64,000 nt of DNA, taken from contig JALGAS010000008.1 of assembly GCA_023078685.1 (NCBI GenBank), forward strand, positions 2,604,001 to 2,668,000. The letters run 5' to 3'. The stretch is from Neopestalotiopsis rosae. Taxonomy: Eukaryota; Ascomycota; Sordariomycetes; Amphisphaeriales; Sporocadaceae. The translations under genes were made by a program, and so were the position numbers. Position 1 is the first letter of the stretch, and each line of letters starts with the position of its first letter. Shown one piece after another: positions 42,411 to 54,683 of this stretch. The notes under the pieces are model-generated. The model was not told the DNA's origin. It made no database searches and worked only from the letters and a program-made list of their open reading frames with translations.

Positions 42411-45188
42411 ATGACTTCCCGCATGGAGTTTACAGACCGGGGCAAGAAGGCCCTGGAGGACGCCATGGCATTGGCCGAGCAGTATGCTCACTCACAGCTC
42501 ATGCCCGTCCATCTCGCAGTCTCCTTGCTCACCCCTCCGCCGGATCTGTCCAAGGATCAACAAAACGCTCCGCCCGGTGGAGCGGGTTCCAGTCTATTCC
42601 GACAGGTCGTTGAGAGAGCACATGGTGATCCCCAGCTTTTTGAGCGAGCTCTCCAGAAGCGCATGGTTCGACTACCCAGCCAAGACCCACCACCTGAGAA
42701 TGTCTCCATGTCGCCGAGCTTCAGCACTGTCCTCAGGAAGGCGGGCGAGCTGCAAAAGACACAAAAGGATTCCTATGTGGCAGTCGACCACCTGATCACT
42801 GCCCTGTCGGAAGACCCCGGCATTGCCGAAGCACTAAAGGAGGCCAACATTCCCAAGGCCAAGCTCGTTCAGGATGCCATTCAGACCATTCGCGGAACGA
42901 AGCGAGTGGACTCCAAGACAGCAGATACAGAGGAGGAACATGAGAACCTGGCAAAGTTCACCATCGACATGACAGCCATGGCAAGAGAGGGCAAGATTGA
43001 TCCCGTCATCGGCCGAGAAGAAGAGATCAGACGAGTCGTCCGGATCCTATCCAGACGAACCAAGAACAACCCCGTCCTGATCGGTGAGCCCGGTGTCGGT
43101 AAGACGACCGTCGTCGAAGGCTTGGCACAGCGCATTGTCAACGCTGATGTCCCCGACAACCTTGCCGCCTGCAAGCTCTTGTCTCTTGATGTCGGTGCCC
43201 TGGTCGCCGGCAGCAAGTACCGTGGTGAATTTGAGGAGAGAATGAAGGGAGTTTTGAAGGAGATCTCCGAGTCCAAGGAGATGATTGTCCTATTCGTCGA
43301 CGAGATCCACTTGCTCATGGGCGCTGGTTCGTCCGGTGAAGGTGGTATGGACGCAGCCAATCTGCTCAAGCCCATGCTGGCTCGTGGTCAGTTACACTGC
43401 ATTGGTGCAACCACACTTGCCGAGTACCGAAAGTACATTGAGAAGGATGCCGCCTTTGAACGACGATTCCAGCAAGTCATTGTCAAGGAACCCAGCATTC
43501 CCGAGACCGTTTCCATTCTTCGTGGTCTGAAGGAAAAGTACGAAGTTCACCACGGTGTCAGCATTGCTGATAGCGCCATTGTGGCTTCAGCCACCCTCGC
43601 AGCCCGCTACCTCACTTCTCGACGACTTCCGGACTCTGCAGTCGACTTGATCGATGAGGCCGCTGCAGCAGTTAGAGTTGCGAGAGAGTCTCAACCAGAA
43701 ATTATTGATTCGCTGGAGCGCAAGCTTCGACAACTCAAGATTGAAATCCATGCCTTGAGCCGAGAGAAGGACGAGGCTTCCAAGGCTCGCCTTCAGCAAG
43801 CCAAGCAGGATGCCGAGAACGTCGAGGAAGAACTCCGCCCACTCAGAGAAAAGTATGAGAGTGAGCGCAGACGCGGCAAGGACATTCAAGAGGCCAAGGT
43901 CAAGCTTGACCAACTCAAGGTCAAGGCTGAAGATGCCGCACGCATGGGTGATCACGCTCGTGCCGCCGATCTTCAGTACTACGCAATTCCCGAACAAGAA
44001 TCTGCCATCAAACAGCTTGAGAAGGAAAAGGCCATTGCCGACGCCGCTCTCAACCAGAATGATATTGGTGGATCCATGGTTACCGACATCGTTGGACCAG
44101 AGCAAATCAATGAGATTGTCTCTCGCTGGACCGGCATTCCCGTCACTCGACTCAAGACTACTGAGAAGGAGAAGCTCATCAAGATGGAACAGGCTTTGGG
44201 CAAGATCGTCGTTGGTCAGAAGGAGGCAGTCAACGCAGTTTCCAATGCCATCCGTCTGCAGCGATCCGGACTTAGCAACCCCAACCAGCCTCCCAGCTTC
44301 CTATTCTGTGGTCCTTCGGGTACTGGTAAGACACTTTTGACCAAGGCTCTCGCTGAGTTCTTGTTCGACGATCCCAAGGCAATGATTCGATTCGACATGT
44401 CAGAGTACCAGGAACGTCACGCCCTGAGTAGAATGATTGGTGCACCCCCAGGATACGTTGGACACGACGCTGGCGGTCAGCTTACCGAGGCCCTCCGACG
44501 CAAGCCTTTCTCTATCCTACTGTTTGACGAAGTGGAGAAGGCTGCCAAGGAGGTCTTGACCGTCCTCCTCCAGCTCATGGACGATGGTCGCATTACCGAT
44601 GGCCAGGGTCGTGTGGTCGACGCAAGAAACTGCATTGTTGTCATGACCTCCAACTTGGGTGCCGAATTCCTGGCTCGTCCTGCCGGCCGCGACGGCAAGA
44701 TTGACGCTACCACCCGAGAACTTGTCAACAATGCGCTGCGCAACTACTTCCTACCCGAGTTCCTTAACCGTATCAGCTCAGTGGTCATCTTCAACCGCTT
44801 GACAAGGAAGGAAATTCGCAACATTGTCGACCTTCGCATCAGCGAAATCCAGAAGCGTTTGTACGACAACGAACGGAACGTGCGCATCCAAGTTTCGGAC
44901 GAAGCCAAGGACTACCTGGGCAATGCTGGTTACTCGCCTGCCTATGGTGCCCGTCCACTAGCCAGACTTATCGAAAAGGAAGTGCTCAACAGAATGGCAG
45001 TCCTCATTCTGCGCGGTGCCATCCAAGATGGAGAGACGGCTCGCGTGGTACTGGTGGACAACAAGATCCAAGTCTTGCCCAACCACACTGACAGTGAGCT
45101 TGGTGACGAAGACATGCTCATTGATGACGATGATGCAGTGGAGGACATTGTACCTGATGACATGGATGAGGATATCTACAATGACTAA
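42411..45188 (+). CDS. HSP104: Hsp104/ClpB-type disaggregase
   Basis: Cytosolic and nuclear hexameric AAA+ chaperone that extracts proteins from aggregates with Hsp70. Single uninterrupted exon, 925 residues, as is common for heat-shock genes that must be expressed when splicing fails. The Clp N domain covers residues 1-150. NBD1 has Walker [10 protein letters not shown] near residue 225 and Walker [10 protein letters not shown]. The coiled-coil middle domain lies at about 415-530 ([19 protein letters not shown]). NBD2 has GPSGTGKT near 633, Walker [12 protein letters not shown], and sensor/arginine residues in the PEFLNRISS segment. The acidic end [10 protein letters not shown] resembles the Hsp104 tail that docks TPR co-chaperones. 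Nothing is missing or altered. Confidence 0.98.
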   Translation: MTSRMEFTDRGKKALEDAMALAEQYAHSQLMPVHLAVSLLTPPPDLSKDQQNAPPGGAGSSLFRQVVERAHGDPQLFERALQKRMVRLPSQDPPPENVSMSPSFSTVLRKAGELQKTQKDSYVAVDHLITALSEDPGIAEALKEANIPKAKLVQDAIQTIRGTKRVDSKTADTEEEHENLAKFTIDMTAMAREGKIDPVIGREEEIRRVVRILSRRTKNNPVLIGEPGVGKTTVVEGLAQRIVNADVPDNLAACKLLSLDVGALVAGSKYRGEFEERMKGVLKEISESKEMIVLFVDEIHLLMGAGSSGEGGMDAANLLKPMLARGQLHCIGATTLAEYRKYIEKDAAFERRFQQVIVKEPSIPETVSILRGLKEKYEVHHGVSIADSAIVASATLAARYLTSRRLPDSAVDLIDEAAAAVRVARESQPEIIDSLERKLRQLKIEIHALSREKDEASKARLQQAKQDAENVEEELRPLREKYESERRRGKDIQEAKVKLDQLKVKAEDAARMGDHARAADLQYYAIPEQESAIKQLEKEKAIADAALNQNDIGGSMVTDIVGPEQINEIVSRWTGIPVTRLKTTEKEKLIKMEQALGKIVVGQKEAVNAVSNAIRLQRSGLSNPNQPPSFLFCGPSGTGKTLLTKALAEFLFDDPKAMIRFDMSEYQERHALSRMIGAPPGYVGHDAGGQLTEALRRKPFSILLFDEVEKAAKEVLTVLLQLMDDGRITDGQGRVVDARNCIVVMTSNLGAEFLARPAGRDGKIDATTRELVNNALRNYFLPEFLNRISSVVIFNRLTRKEIRNIVDLRISEIQKRLYDNERNVRIQVSDEAKDYLGNAGYSPAYGARPLARLIEKEVLNRMAVLILRGAIQDGETARVVLVDNKIQVLPNHTDSELGDEDMLIDDDDAVEDIVPDDMDEDIYND

Positions 45189-45615
45189 GGGGGAACTTTG
45201 GATCAATTGCAAGATGAGTGGATGACATGATTAATGATACAGAAAAAAGAAAAGGCGTTGGTCAAGGCGTTAAGGGATATGTAAATAGGACTAAGCGTGT
45301 TTCTTCCTAGATGAACAGCTCAACCCAAGAAGGTTGAAGATAATACATACCATGGACAAAGTAACTGGGAATCTTCTGTTTGCACTGTGACATGTTTTAG
45401 CGCCTCAGGAATTGTGAACTTTGTGAATGTGAGAAACCTTGCGATTAAACTCGATGCGGGCTTTGACACTTGGCGCTCTGATCATAATAGCACCGGCCAT
45501 CTACGTCATGGATTAGAGTGCAGCTCGACAAAGAAGCAACTTAGCCCAGCCACGTATATTAAGGAATAATTTCACCATTTGATCATTGTAATATACTAAT
45601 TCGAATGAATAATTT
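45189..45615. other. intergenic between HSP104 and photolyase
   Basis: 427 AT-rich bases between two plus-strand genes. It holds the HSP104 3' flank and the photolyase promoter. Nothing else is recognised. Confidence 0.5.
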
Positions 45616-47397
45616 ATGTCTTTTCATCTTTTCGTCGTGAGGGCTTCAATTCGCTCTTGTCGTCGGGACATACTACACTGCCCTAAGATATATACTCTTC
45701 GTACTTTCACTGCATCATCTTCAAATCTCACCAAAAAGAAAGCAAAGATGTCTGACAAGAATGGCGACAGCCCAAACACCAAGAAGCATGCACGCTCTAT
45801 CTCGCAAGATGATGTACTAAAGCACCCATCCACCAAACGCGCCAAAGAGATTGATGGACCCGACAACCCCCACGAAGAGCTCCTGGAGCGTATTGCCAAG
45901 GTAAACCCAGAGGACTCCAAGCCAGGCAAGATCCTACATTGGTTCCGTAGCAAAGACCTCAGGGCTGAAGATAACCGGGCGCTGCACGCTGCATCGCTCA
46001 AGGCCAAGGAGGGAAAGGGGCCGCTCATTACGTGTTTCTTATTCAGCCCCGAGGATCTCGAATGGCACGGCACGAGTCCTGCGCGGAGTGACTTTATGCT
46101 TGAGTGCATCAAGCTCCTCCAAAAGCAGCTGGCTGATCTGCACATACCGCTCGTGATTCTCGAGGCGGAGAAGAGAGGTGACAAGGGGTCCAAGGTGTTG
46201 GAGCTGGTCAAGGAGCAAGAGGTCAGCCACGTCTACGCCAACATTGAGTACGAGGTTGACGAGCTGCGGCGCGATCTCGACTTTTTCGACAGGCTCGACG
46301 GTGACCGGCAGTTTGTGCTGCACCATGATCAGACCGTCGTGGAGCCCGGCAAGCTCACCACGGGCTCGGGCGGCCCGATCCAGGTCTTTACGCCGTACCA
46401 CAAGGCCTGGCTCGCCGAGGTGTCGTCGGATCCGGAGCTGTTGGACACGCTTCCCCTTCCGCAGGCCAATGACAAGGCCGTCTCCTCGGACCTGAAGAAG
46501 TTGTTCAACCAGCCGCTTCCCAAGGTCCCCGAGTCAAAGAAGTTTGATTCCGAAGAGGACAGAAAGAGGATCCGGAAGCTGTGGCCGGCCGGCCACGAGG
46601 CTGGAATGAAGCGAACTCGCGACTTTTTTGAGAAAAAGGCAAAGACGTATGCTCAAAACCGTTCCACCCCAGCGGCCGACAACTCGTCGCGGCTGTCTGC
46701 CTACTTTGCCGCCGGCGTCATCTCCGTGCGGGAGGCGCTGGCGGCCGCCCGCGAGGCCAACGACGGCTCGGCCGACTTTTCGCAGTCGGGCGCCGAGGCG
46801 GGTGTCGCGTCATGGGTGCGCGAGGTCGTCTTTCGCGAGTTCTACCGGCACATGATGAAGGTCAAGCCGCACAACAGCATGAACCTGCCGCAGAACCTAA
46901 AGTTCGACTTTGTGCAGTGGGAGGACGACGAGGCCGGGTGGGAAAAGTGGTGCGAGGGACGGACGGGCGTCCCCTTTGTCGACGCGGGCATGCGCCAGCT
47001 GCGCGCCGAGGCCTACATGCACAACCGGCTGCGCATGAACGTGAGCAGCTACCTCAGCCGCTCCCTGCTCATCGACTACCGGCGCGGCGAGCGCTGGTTC
47101 GTCGAGAACCTCATCGACTGGGACCTGTGCAACAACACCCAGGGCTGGGAGCCCTCGTACACCGTCTTCAACCCCGTCGTCCAGGCCGAAAAGTGCGATC
47201 CCAACGGCGACTACATTCGCAAGTGGGTGCCCGAGCTGAAGGACGTCGAGGGCAAGGCCGTCTTTGACCCGTTCCACCGCCTCAGCCGGGAGGAGTTCGA
47301 CAAGCTGGGATATCCCGAGCCGCACGTTGACTTTAAGGAGTCCAAGGAGAGGTGTATACAGAGGTATAAGCAGGACATGGCTGATGCTGATCCATGA
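45616..47397 (+). CDS. phr1: cryptochrome/photolyase family protein, probable CPD photolyase
   Basis: FAD-dependent DNA repair enzyme that splits UV-induced pyrimidine dimers with blue light; the fungal cryptochrome/photolyase group also includes regulators such as CryA. Single exon, 593 residues. The Rossmann-like antenna domain begins at KILHWFRSKDLRAEDN (about residue 100). The FAD domain shows RLSAYFAAGVISVREAL, WVREVVFREFYRH, the FAD-site region MRQLRAEAYMHNRLRM, and RWFVENLIDWDLCNNTQGW followed by EPSYTVFNP. Residues 1-44 are basic and hydroxylated with few acids, then ATG at 45748 starts MSDKNG and a Lys/Arg cluster (KHARS, STKRAK). Two start codons could give mitochondrial and nuclear forms, as reported for some fungal photolyases. 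The C-terminal half is strongly GC-biased at third positions. Confidence 0.93.
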   Translation: MSFHLFVVRASIRSCRRDILHCPKIYTLRTFTASSSNLTKKKAKMSDKNGDSPNTKKHARSISQDDVLKHPSTKRAKEIDGPDNPHEELLERIAKVNPEDSKPGKILHWFRSKDLRAEDNRALHAASLKAKEGKGPLITCFLFSPEDLEWHGTSPARSDFMLECIKLLQKQLADLHIPLVILEAEKRGDKGSKVLELVKEQEVSHVYANIEYEVDELRRDLDFFDRLDGDRQFVLHHDQTVVEPGKLTTGSGGPIQVFTPYHKAWLAEVSSDPELLDTLPLPQANDKAVSSDLKKLFNQPLPKVPESKKFDSEEDRKRIRKLWPAGHEAGMKRTRDFFEKKAKTYAQNRSTPAADNSSRLSAYFAAGVISVREALAAAREANDGSADFSQSGAEAGVASWVREVVFREFYRHMMKVKPHNSMNLPQNLKFDFVQWEDDEAGWEKWCEGRTGVPFVDAGMRQLRAEAYMHNRLRMNVSSYLSRSLLIDYRRGERWFVENLIDWDLCNNTQGWEPSYTVFNPVVQAEKCDPNGDYIRKWVPELKDVEGKAVFDPFHRLSREEFDKLGYPEPHVDFKESKERCIQRYKQDMADADP

Positions 47398-48612
47398 GGG
47401 ATGATATAGTAGTGCTTGCAATATACCTACAAAAAAAGTATGCCCTGGAGAGCTTGAGATGTCCAATCAAGTATAAATAAAACTCAGTAATCAGACTCCC
47501 ATGTTCAAGCGTGATGATTCTATATATAAAATGTGTGGAAGCCAAATCGCAGTTGATGTGATACATTTGTCTCTCTGGCTGTAATACACGCCTCTCGCCT
47601 GGATCAGTACCCTGTAGGACCTGTAGCTGTTTCCCCACGTGTGCACTGTCTAATCAACTGGTAATTACTTCCTGTGGAATAGGGCATCTGATTCTGGTTT
47701 TGATTCTGGTTCTGATCTTGAACGCTTGTACAAATATTCACTTTCTTCCAATCTTTAGCATCTCCTATCTCCGAGTGAGCTGTCAATGTACCTGACAGAT
47801 AGATAGGTAACCGGCATCCCGGCATGGGGAAGAAGATTGAGCTTATGCGGGCTAGATCCATAATGCCTACCACGATAGGAAGGTCGCGCCGGGAGTACGG
47901 CGATGCACGTGCGAGGGTAGCGATGAATAACCACCCTGGGGAAACTCTCTGCTACTGTTTTGCTGTCTGTTCAATAACTAATCAATCGCTGGTCTGGTCT
48001 TGTCTTGTTGTTTGCCCCAGAAAAAGTTCCATGATTCTGGGAAATTGACCGCTAACGGCTCCTCCCTAGCTCATCCAATACGCGCGATTGGGGACAAGCA
48101 CGCTCTGCGCCCGGCCTTGGTGATTGGGTGGTGAACCTAGCAGAGGCCCGACGGTTCGCGGAGGTTGAACCCCATCAAACTTGTATAACGTCTTCCAAAG
48201 CAGGGCGATTCCGGAGGTTACTTCTCAATAGATTTGACCTGGCCAGGGGAAAGAATCGCGCTCTGCTTGCTACAACCCCAGTCGAGGTATGTATGTATGC
48301 ACGTATCATAGAAGTAGTACGACGCGGCGACCGACATGGGTGTGATGAGATCGGCGGATGATGCAGTGCAACTGTGCACTAGGTAGGACGGATACAGAGT
48401 AGCAAGCGAAAGCGTACGCAAGGGCGATGCATATGCAATCATATCATCGGTCCCTTAAAAAGATCGCCCATCTACCCGTCGCCCCAAGCCATCGGAACCG
48501 CGCTCTTTCCCCTCCTTCTTGGCCTTTTCTTGGTGTGCTCTTGGTATTGACGCCAATTTGATCGTTGAAACGTTGTGATTATATACATCCCTCCGTCCCG
48601 TCTTGCCAAGCC
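47398..48612. other. 1.2 kb intergenic, no gene seen
   Basis: Holds photolyase 3' sequence and the promoter of the secreted phosphoesterase gene. An ATTCTGGTTTTG / ATTCTGGTTCTG duplication occurs near 47690-47716. Short frames lack features. Confidence 0.45.
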
Positions 48613-50912
48613 ATGAAGAGCATCAGCGCTGCTACCGTCGCCGTCCTGGTGGCCACGACCGGCTTCCTGCGCGGCGCCGTTGCTTGCGATACCTGCTACG
48701 GGCCCACGAACCATGTCGAACACGTCCGTCACGTCAAGCGCATGCAGCCCGGTGTCGCCAATGCTTCCTATGGTCCTACCAGAGAGCTTGAATGGGGTCA
48801 AGTGAACTTTTTGCATACTGTAGGTTGATTGAACAAGATCTCAAAGTGTTTGTTTTGTTGCGAAAACAGCGACATGAAATTAACACTGCGCAACAGACTG
48901 ATACCCACGGCTGGCTGGAAGGACATCTCAAAGAGGGCAACTATGGTGCGGACTGGGGTGTAAGTCGTGAAATCCATACATTGTCTTCTTGTTGCATACT
49001 AATTACCCATCGATCTAGGATTTTGTGTCCTTTTCGACTTACATGAAGTCAAAAGCCAGCGAATTGGGCGTTGACCTTCTCCTCGTCGACACTGGTGAGA
49101 ATCATTCAGTTGGGCGCATATGGACACGGCTGACAATTGAAAGGTGATCTTCATGATGGCGCTGGTCTCAGCGATGTGACGACCCCGGACGCCGCGATCA
49201 CCAATATCTTGTTCGAGAAGATTGACTATGATCTTTTGACCATTGGTAGGTTTATTCATCAGTACGCAATCTTCCTCGACTACTCTGCTGATCATTATAA
49301 AGGAAACCATGAGTTGTATCTTGCCGAAGTCGCATACCAAACTTTCACCCAGCTCTCAAAGTTCTGGGGCGACAAGTATCTCACCTCCAACGTCCAGATC
49401 CTCAACAATGCGACAAACGAATGGGAGTACATTGGTCAGCAGTACAAGTACTTCACTACTGCAAATGGTGTGCGGATCATGGCTTTTGGCGTTCTCTTCG
49501 ACTTCACTGGCAATGTGAACATTTCCCAAGTGACTCCCGCTGAGGATCTCGTGACCGAGCAGTGGTTCCTGGACGCTGTCAACTATACTGAGCCCGTCGA
49601 TCTCTTTGTGGTTCTCGGCCACAATCCTGCACGCGTCGGCGATGACACTGGAAGCACGTTTGGTACCATTCATGATGCTATCCGTAGCGTTCACGCCAGC
49701 ACGCCCATTCAGTTCTTTGGTGGCCACAGTCACATTCGTGACTTTGCTGTTTTGGACGAGAGCAGTACATCGATCGAGTCCGGTCGCTACTGCGAGACTC
49801 TTGGATGGCTGAGCATGAGCGGTTTCTCCAAGTGTAGCAGCGGCTGGAAGGGCAAGGCGAACCCCCAGGGTGTCTCCAACCCGTCTCGCAAAGCCACCAC
49901 GAACTCGACGTCGCCGTACAGCTATTCTCGCAGATACCTTGACTGGAACCGCGCAACGTTTGACTTTCACGCCGTGGGTGGAAACGCAACCTTTGACACG
50001 GCCTCGGGCGAGAACGTCACATCAGCCATCACCACATATCGTGAGCAGCTCAACCTGGGCCAGGTATACGGCTGCGCTCCTCAGAGCTACTGCATGTCGT
50101 GTGCCGAGTTCAACAGTACCGACAACATCTATCCTCTACTGTCCGAGGCCCTAGCCACCTCTGTCGTCAATGAGACCCGACAAGACATTCCGCGATACAT
50201 AATTGCCAACACTGGCAGCATCCGCTTCGACTTGTACAAGGGACCCTTTACCTACGACGACTTCTTCATCGTGTCGCCCTTTGTCGACATCTTCATGTAC
50301 GTGCCCGAGGTGCCGTGCAGCCTCGCCAGCACCGTGCTCGACAGCCTCAACAACGCCGGCGCCAACGAGAAGCGCAGCCTCGGCTACATGCCCGTCCTCC
50401 AGGAGCGCGATATCTGCGTGAACCCCACGACGTCTCCCCTGGTCTCCAGAGACATGGAGGCGCACGTCCACGTCAACTCTGCCATCACGCGGCGCCAGGT
50501 CGTCGATCTCGTCGCGGGCTACACGACGACGGACGATTTCGGAACCGATGGTGATGACACGGCGCACAGCTCCATCCCTTACTACGAAGTCCCGGACTTC
50601 TTCCAGGGAGAGGGGGGTTTCGGGGATGAGGGCTGCACCGACACTGCTGACCTGATTTTCCTTGACTTGTGAGTTTCCTCTTGCTTTCTCAAGTTACCAG
50701 TTTCTAGACATGACCGGGACAATTTGACTGATAAATTTCTCTACTATAGCATCCAAAGCGACGTCTTGGCAATTCTTGGCTCCGACTATAGCGACAGCGA
50801 TGTTGCCTACTACATCAACTCCACCTTCTCGACGCGGGACTACCTCCCGCTGTTTGTGGAGCAATCCGACCTCTTCCAGTCGGGTATTGATAACTGTACT
50901 ACTAGCTCGTAG
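48613..50912 (+). CDS. secreted 5'-nucleotidase-like calcineurin-fold phosphoesterase
   Basis: Extracellular metallophosphoesterase with a 5'-nucleotidase C-terminal part, about 658 residues. Six exons: 48613-48819, 48897-48959, 49019-49094, 49144-49245, 49303-50668, 50750-50912; all phases agree. Signal peptide at residues 1-24 (to AVACDTC). Metal-site motifs are all present and most are built by splicing: FLHTTDTHGW (first junction), LLVDTGDLHDG (third), IGNHELY (fourth), VVLGHNPAR and FFGGHSHIRD. The fourth intron (57 nt) is stop-free and a multiple of three, so unspliced reading wrongly inserts 19 residues before NHE. The C-terminal domain runs from the Cys-rich SYCMSCAEF to VDIFMYVPEVP. 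Many N-X-S/T sites fit secretion. Likely scavenges phosphate or nucleosides from extracellular nucleotides. Confidence 0.92.
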
Positions 50913-51089
50913 ATAACCTGTTGATACTTTTCGTGTGTATTGACATATAAATAATACATTTTTTTTATTGTTACTTCAGTCCTCTTCTGATTTGCTTGTT
51001 GTAGCTCCGTGTTTTTCGTTGCTCGTCATTGGTTGGTATGATCATTTTGTGTCGTTGCAGAGAAGGAGGAGGCACGACTGCACATCATT
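50913..51089. other. 3' flank of phosphoesterase gene
   Basis: Short AT-rich stretch with a poly-T run near 50960, consistent with the end of transcription. Confidence 0.4.
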
Positions 51090-51542
51090 CTAGATTTCGG
51101 ATTGCCCTCCGACTATCGTGTGCTGGTTGTGGTTGAATTTGAATGGCAGTATAGCTATAGCTATGGCCTGTGATATGAAGGCAGATAGGCGGTGTTTGCC
51201 ATGCCTGAAATTTCTAGTAGTAACTGGTGCTTGCTTTGGCTTTTGCCACTTGTGTTTGATGTTCATAATGACGTTTTTGTTGATGTGGAACACACAGATT
51301 TGCTGTTATGTGAATGGCAAATGCTCATTTGCAGCTTCCTTCAGTGCGCGGTCGAAGTCAGTGACTAGGACGTCTGGCTGTTCTACATTGAATTCATGGG
51401 CGAATGATGTAAAGGTCGACAAAAGCAGGCTGCAAGAAGCCTGAGTTTCGTCAAGGGAGGTCGTCCACTCCTCTTCCCATTCGGCAATGGGTGGGCAATT
51501 ATCTTCGGTAGCGCCTAGTCGTACAGCATTGTTGATTCGCAT
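51090..51542 (-). mobile_element. decayed Mutator-like (MULE) transposase fragment
   Basis: Minus-strand reading gives two collinear pieces in one frame, separated by a TAA at 51306-51308. Before it: DETQASCSLLLSTF, then PDVLVTDFDRALKEAANEHL. After it: QQICVFHINKNVIMNIKHKW. This matches the order in fungal MULE transposases: a DDE-type Asp in the VTD-D-AL motif, followed by C-FHINKNV. The stop is again explained by CAA to TAA. The rest of the transposase (DNA-binding domain, first catalytic Asp region) is not found, and terminal inverted repeats were not detected by eye. A relic, not an active element. Confidence 0.6.
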
Positions 51543-52727
51543 CAGGAATATGCCAGGAATATACCAGGAGTAAAGGGCTGGGTATCAGAGAAGATGAATG
51601 TTCAGGTTCATAGTTCTGCTTGTATTCACTTTGTTTTCTGCGATGCAGGATCACGAGCCGCAATTCGGCAGCTGAGCCAGGCCTTTCACCCAGGGCACAC
51701 ACAGAACCTGGTAGTTAGTTCCCACCGTCATGATGGATTTTGCTTGTTGTATGTGGGGAGTGGTTGATTGAAACACTTTCTTGTGAAAGAAGTATGAAAC
51801 TCTGATGGGTCGCGGGCTGCCGGGTTACTTATAGTTCAAAGTAATTGAAATGACAGCAAGTACAGTCACAGACAGTTTATATGCAAACAAGCAAACAGAA
51901 ACAGTTGCTGGTCCTTTGTGTTTGCGGTCTACCGTTGATGCGAAACAACAATGACAATAACGGCACGATTTCATAGTAATGGAAATGCTGAGCGAACCTA
52001 GGGACCGGTTGCGTATTCCACCATCTGTAATTGGGAGAGGCGATCAACTTCATGGTCCCTGGTGGACGACATCTCTTTGCGAATATATATTCCTACACTC
52101 AAGGTACTTTGATCTGGCTATATTGCTTGGCATGCTGCAATAAAACCACACTAATCCAATGCCAGCCGTAAAAGGTCATTGATGCATCGCATCGAGGAAA
52201 CTAGCTATTTATTTTGTATATTCTGTTTCAAAGCAATGGAATTATCAATCGGGATTGATCAAAGACTACACAGCTTTGCTTGATGAGATTTGGTCGCACT
52301 GCTTCATCGCCAGCGACTGGAGGATTGGTACGGGTATTCTGTGCAAAGCTGAGGACAGACAGACATACAGACGGTCAGTGAGATTACCTCAGCTTTTAGT
52401 GGGTTGGGCGACGCAGAGGCCACTAAATTACAGCCTCGCATCGAGGTTCCGGGGCTGTTCAGTGCTGCGTGCAGGTGTCACATGCTAAGAATGGGCGCTC
52501 CGTCTGTCCCTCCCCTCCCCTGATAACTCCAGTGATTGAGATTGGATCCACCGAAAACCGAAGGCCGAAGTCAACCTATCGACCACCACACTACACTACG
52601 CTTGTACACTCCCTTACTTTTCTCCATCATTGCCAATCAATCAATCAATCTCTCTCACACGTCATCAACTTCATCACTGTTCATGTGCAAACGAAACTCT
52701 TTTACTTAGTCCATCGTTTTTGACATA
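51543..52727. other. intergenic, relic flank and amidase promoter
   Basis: Could contain further degraded transposon sequence next to the relic. The frame at 51499-51702 has no transposase features. The last 150 bases, rich in CT and TCAATCAATCAATC near 52640, are the likely leader of the amidase gene. Confidence 0.4.
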
Positions 52728-54683
52728 ATGGCGTCAAATCAGCGCTTCCATGGTTATCCAAGGGCTCGTGAGGGACCAAAGATTCCCTTCAATGGTACCG
52801 AAGAACAGGTCCCGGTGCTAAGAGGCTGGCTGCTCGTCGCCTTTGCAAACTTGTAGGTTGGTTGTATTATTCAGCGACATCTGCATTCGAATGACATAAT
52901 TACTGGCTTGGAATGCTAAGAGCTTGTCTGTCTAGAATTACGCGTTCTTCGTGGCTCGCTAGGTCTACGTGGCGAGATGCAAACTTTGGTTCTGCCAAAG
53001 ACCTTCCTGGATTGGAAGAGTACGATTGGCAATTGCAGGTAGGCGCAAACCTGGCCAATTCAGCACTCTCACAGTATTGATGACTAACTGTCGCACGCAA
53101 AGCCTGTTGTCACACCGTTGGCCACAAGCGACAATCCGAGCAAACCGGGCATCACCTCTGATTTGGCTCTGCGTCAACCTGAGGACCGTGCCGGCCGTTT
53201 CTACTCTGCCGCAGACTATCATGAACTTTACAAGTCGGGCAAACTCACACCACTGCAAGTAGCCGAGGCCTTGCTGCCATTGATTGCCCGCGGCCAGGAT
53301 CCACCAGCAAAATATGAATCCGCAACCGCAGTCACCCAAGAGGAGACAGTTTTGAAGGCGGCCAGGGCCTCGACTGAGCGCTACGCCAAGGGAGAGCAGT
53401 TGAGCGTTCTAGACGGTGTCCCCTTTGGAGTCAAGGATGATTTAGACGTCGAAGGCTACGTCTCCCACAAGGGCCTGGGTCCACAGGAAGGTCACCCGTT
53501 CTTTAAGCCGGCCAAAGAGACCATCTGGCCCGTCAAGCAATTAGAGGCTGCCGGAGCCATCATGATCAGCACTTTTGCCATGCATGAGCTCGGATCCGAC
53601 GTCAGTGGCTGCAACCCCCGCTGGGGCACGCCGAAAAACTGGAACAACACGTCGTACTATCCCGGCGCTTCATCATCTGGCAATGGCTCCGCACTGAGCG
53701 CCGGCCTGGTGCCGCTAGCTGTCGGCACGGACGCCGGAGGCAGTATCCGCATTCCTTCGGCATTTTGCGGCCAATATGGACTCAAGACTACACTTCACAG
53801 GGTCTACACAATGAAGTCGTCGGTTTGCATCATTGGGCCCATGGCTTCCAATGTCCCGGATCTCACGACTGCCTACAGACTCATGTCTGCTTCCAACCCA
53901 GACGACCCCATTCAAGCGGCCTTTGCCCCGTCTATCCCGCCTTCCCCATCCGCCAAAAAGTATATTGGAATCGACCATGACTGGTTCAACTGCGCTGCCC
54001 CGGAAGTTCTGAATGTGACGAAGAAGGCGATTGCGTACCTGACGGACAAGCTCAACTACGAGCTCATCGACATTAGTATTCCGTACCTCAAGGAGGGTCA
54101 AGCAGCCCATTCGGCTTGGGCACTTGTCGAGTCTGTCGACCACCAGCGTACGCGCGTACCAAAATGGTACAACTCGGACCCTTTGTCCATGGTGAACCAC
54201 CCCAACAAGTGCATGCAGACGATGGGCGCACTTACCTCAGGTGTTGACATGGTGAAATCGGGACAGCTCCGTAGGTTGCTCATGGAGCACCTCGCTTTCC
54301 TCTACCAGAAGTACCCTGGGCTCTTGATCCTTACGCCCACAGTCCCCGATGCGGGCTGGAAGATCCACCCAGGTGATGAGGCGTATGGATTCATTGACGG
54401 CCCAAAGACGTTCCGGACAATGATGTATATTTGGCTAGCCAACTCTACCGGCTGTCCGGCGATAACGGCGCCCGTTGGTTATGCAGAGCCTGAGCAGGGT
54501 GAAGGCAGGTTGCCAATCGGACTCATGGCCACGGGTGAGTGGGGTGCTGAGGAGCAATTGCTCTCATTTGCCAAGGACGCTGAAGTGTACTTGAATGAGG
54601 TATATGAAGGTGGACGAAGCAGATCCAAAGACTGGGCAGATGTCATTGGTGTCGCCATTGAGAAGGTAAATGGGAAGATTTGA
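52728..54683 (+). CDS. amidase-signature family hydrolase
   Basis: Hydrolase that cleaves amide bonds through a Ser-cisSer-Lys triad. Exons 52728-52852, 52936-53038 and 53103-54683 join in phase to give 602 residues. The triad is visible: Lys187 in GVPFGVKDD, a Ser cluster at 266-268 in GASSSGNGS, and the nucleophile Ser290 in GTDAGGSIRIPSAF. The C-terminal part includes LLILTPTVPDAGW and NSTGCPAITAPVGY, as in glutamyl-tRNA amidotransferase A and fungal amidases. The N-terminal 140 residues are an extension beyond the signature fold, without a signal peptide, so cytosolic. The substrate cannot be told. The first two exons would be lost if translation were read only from the long third exon. 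Confidence 0.92.
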
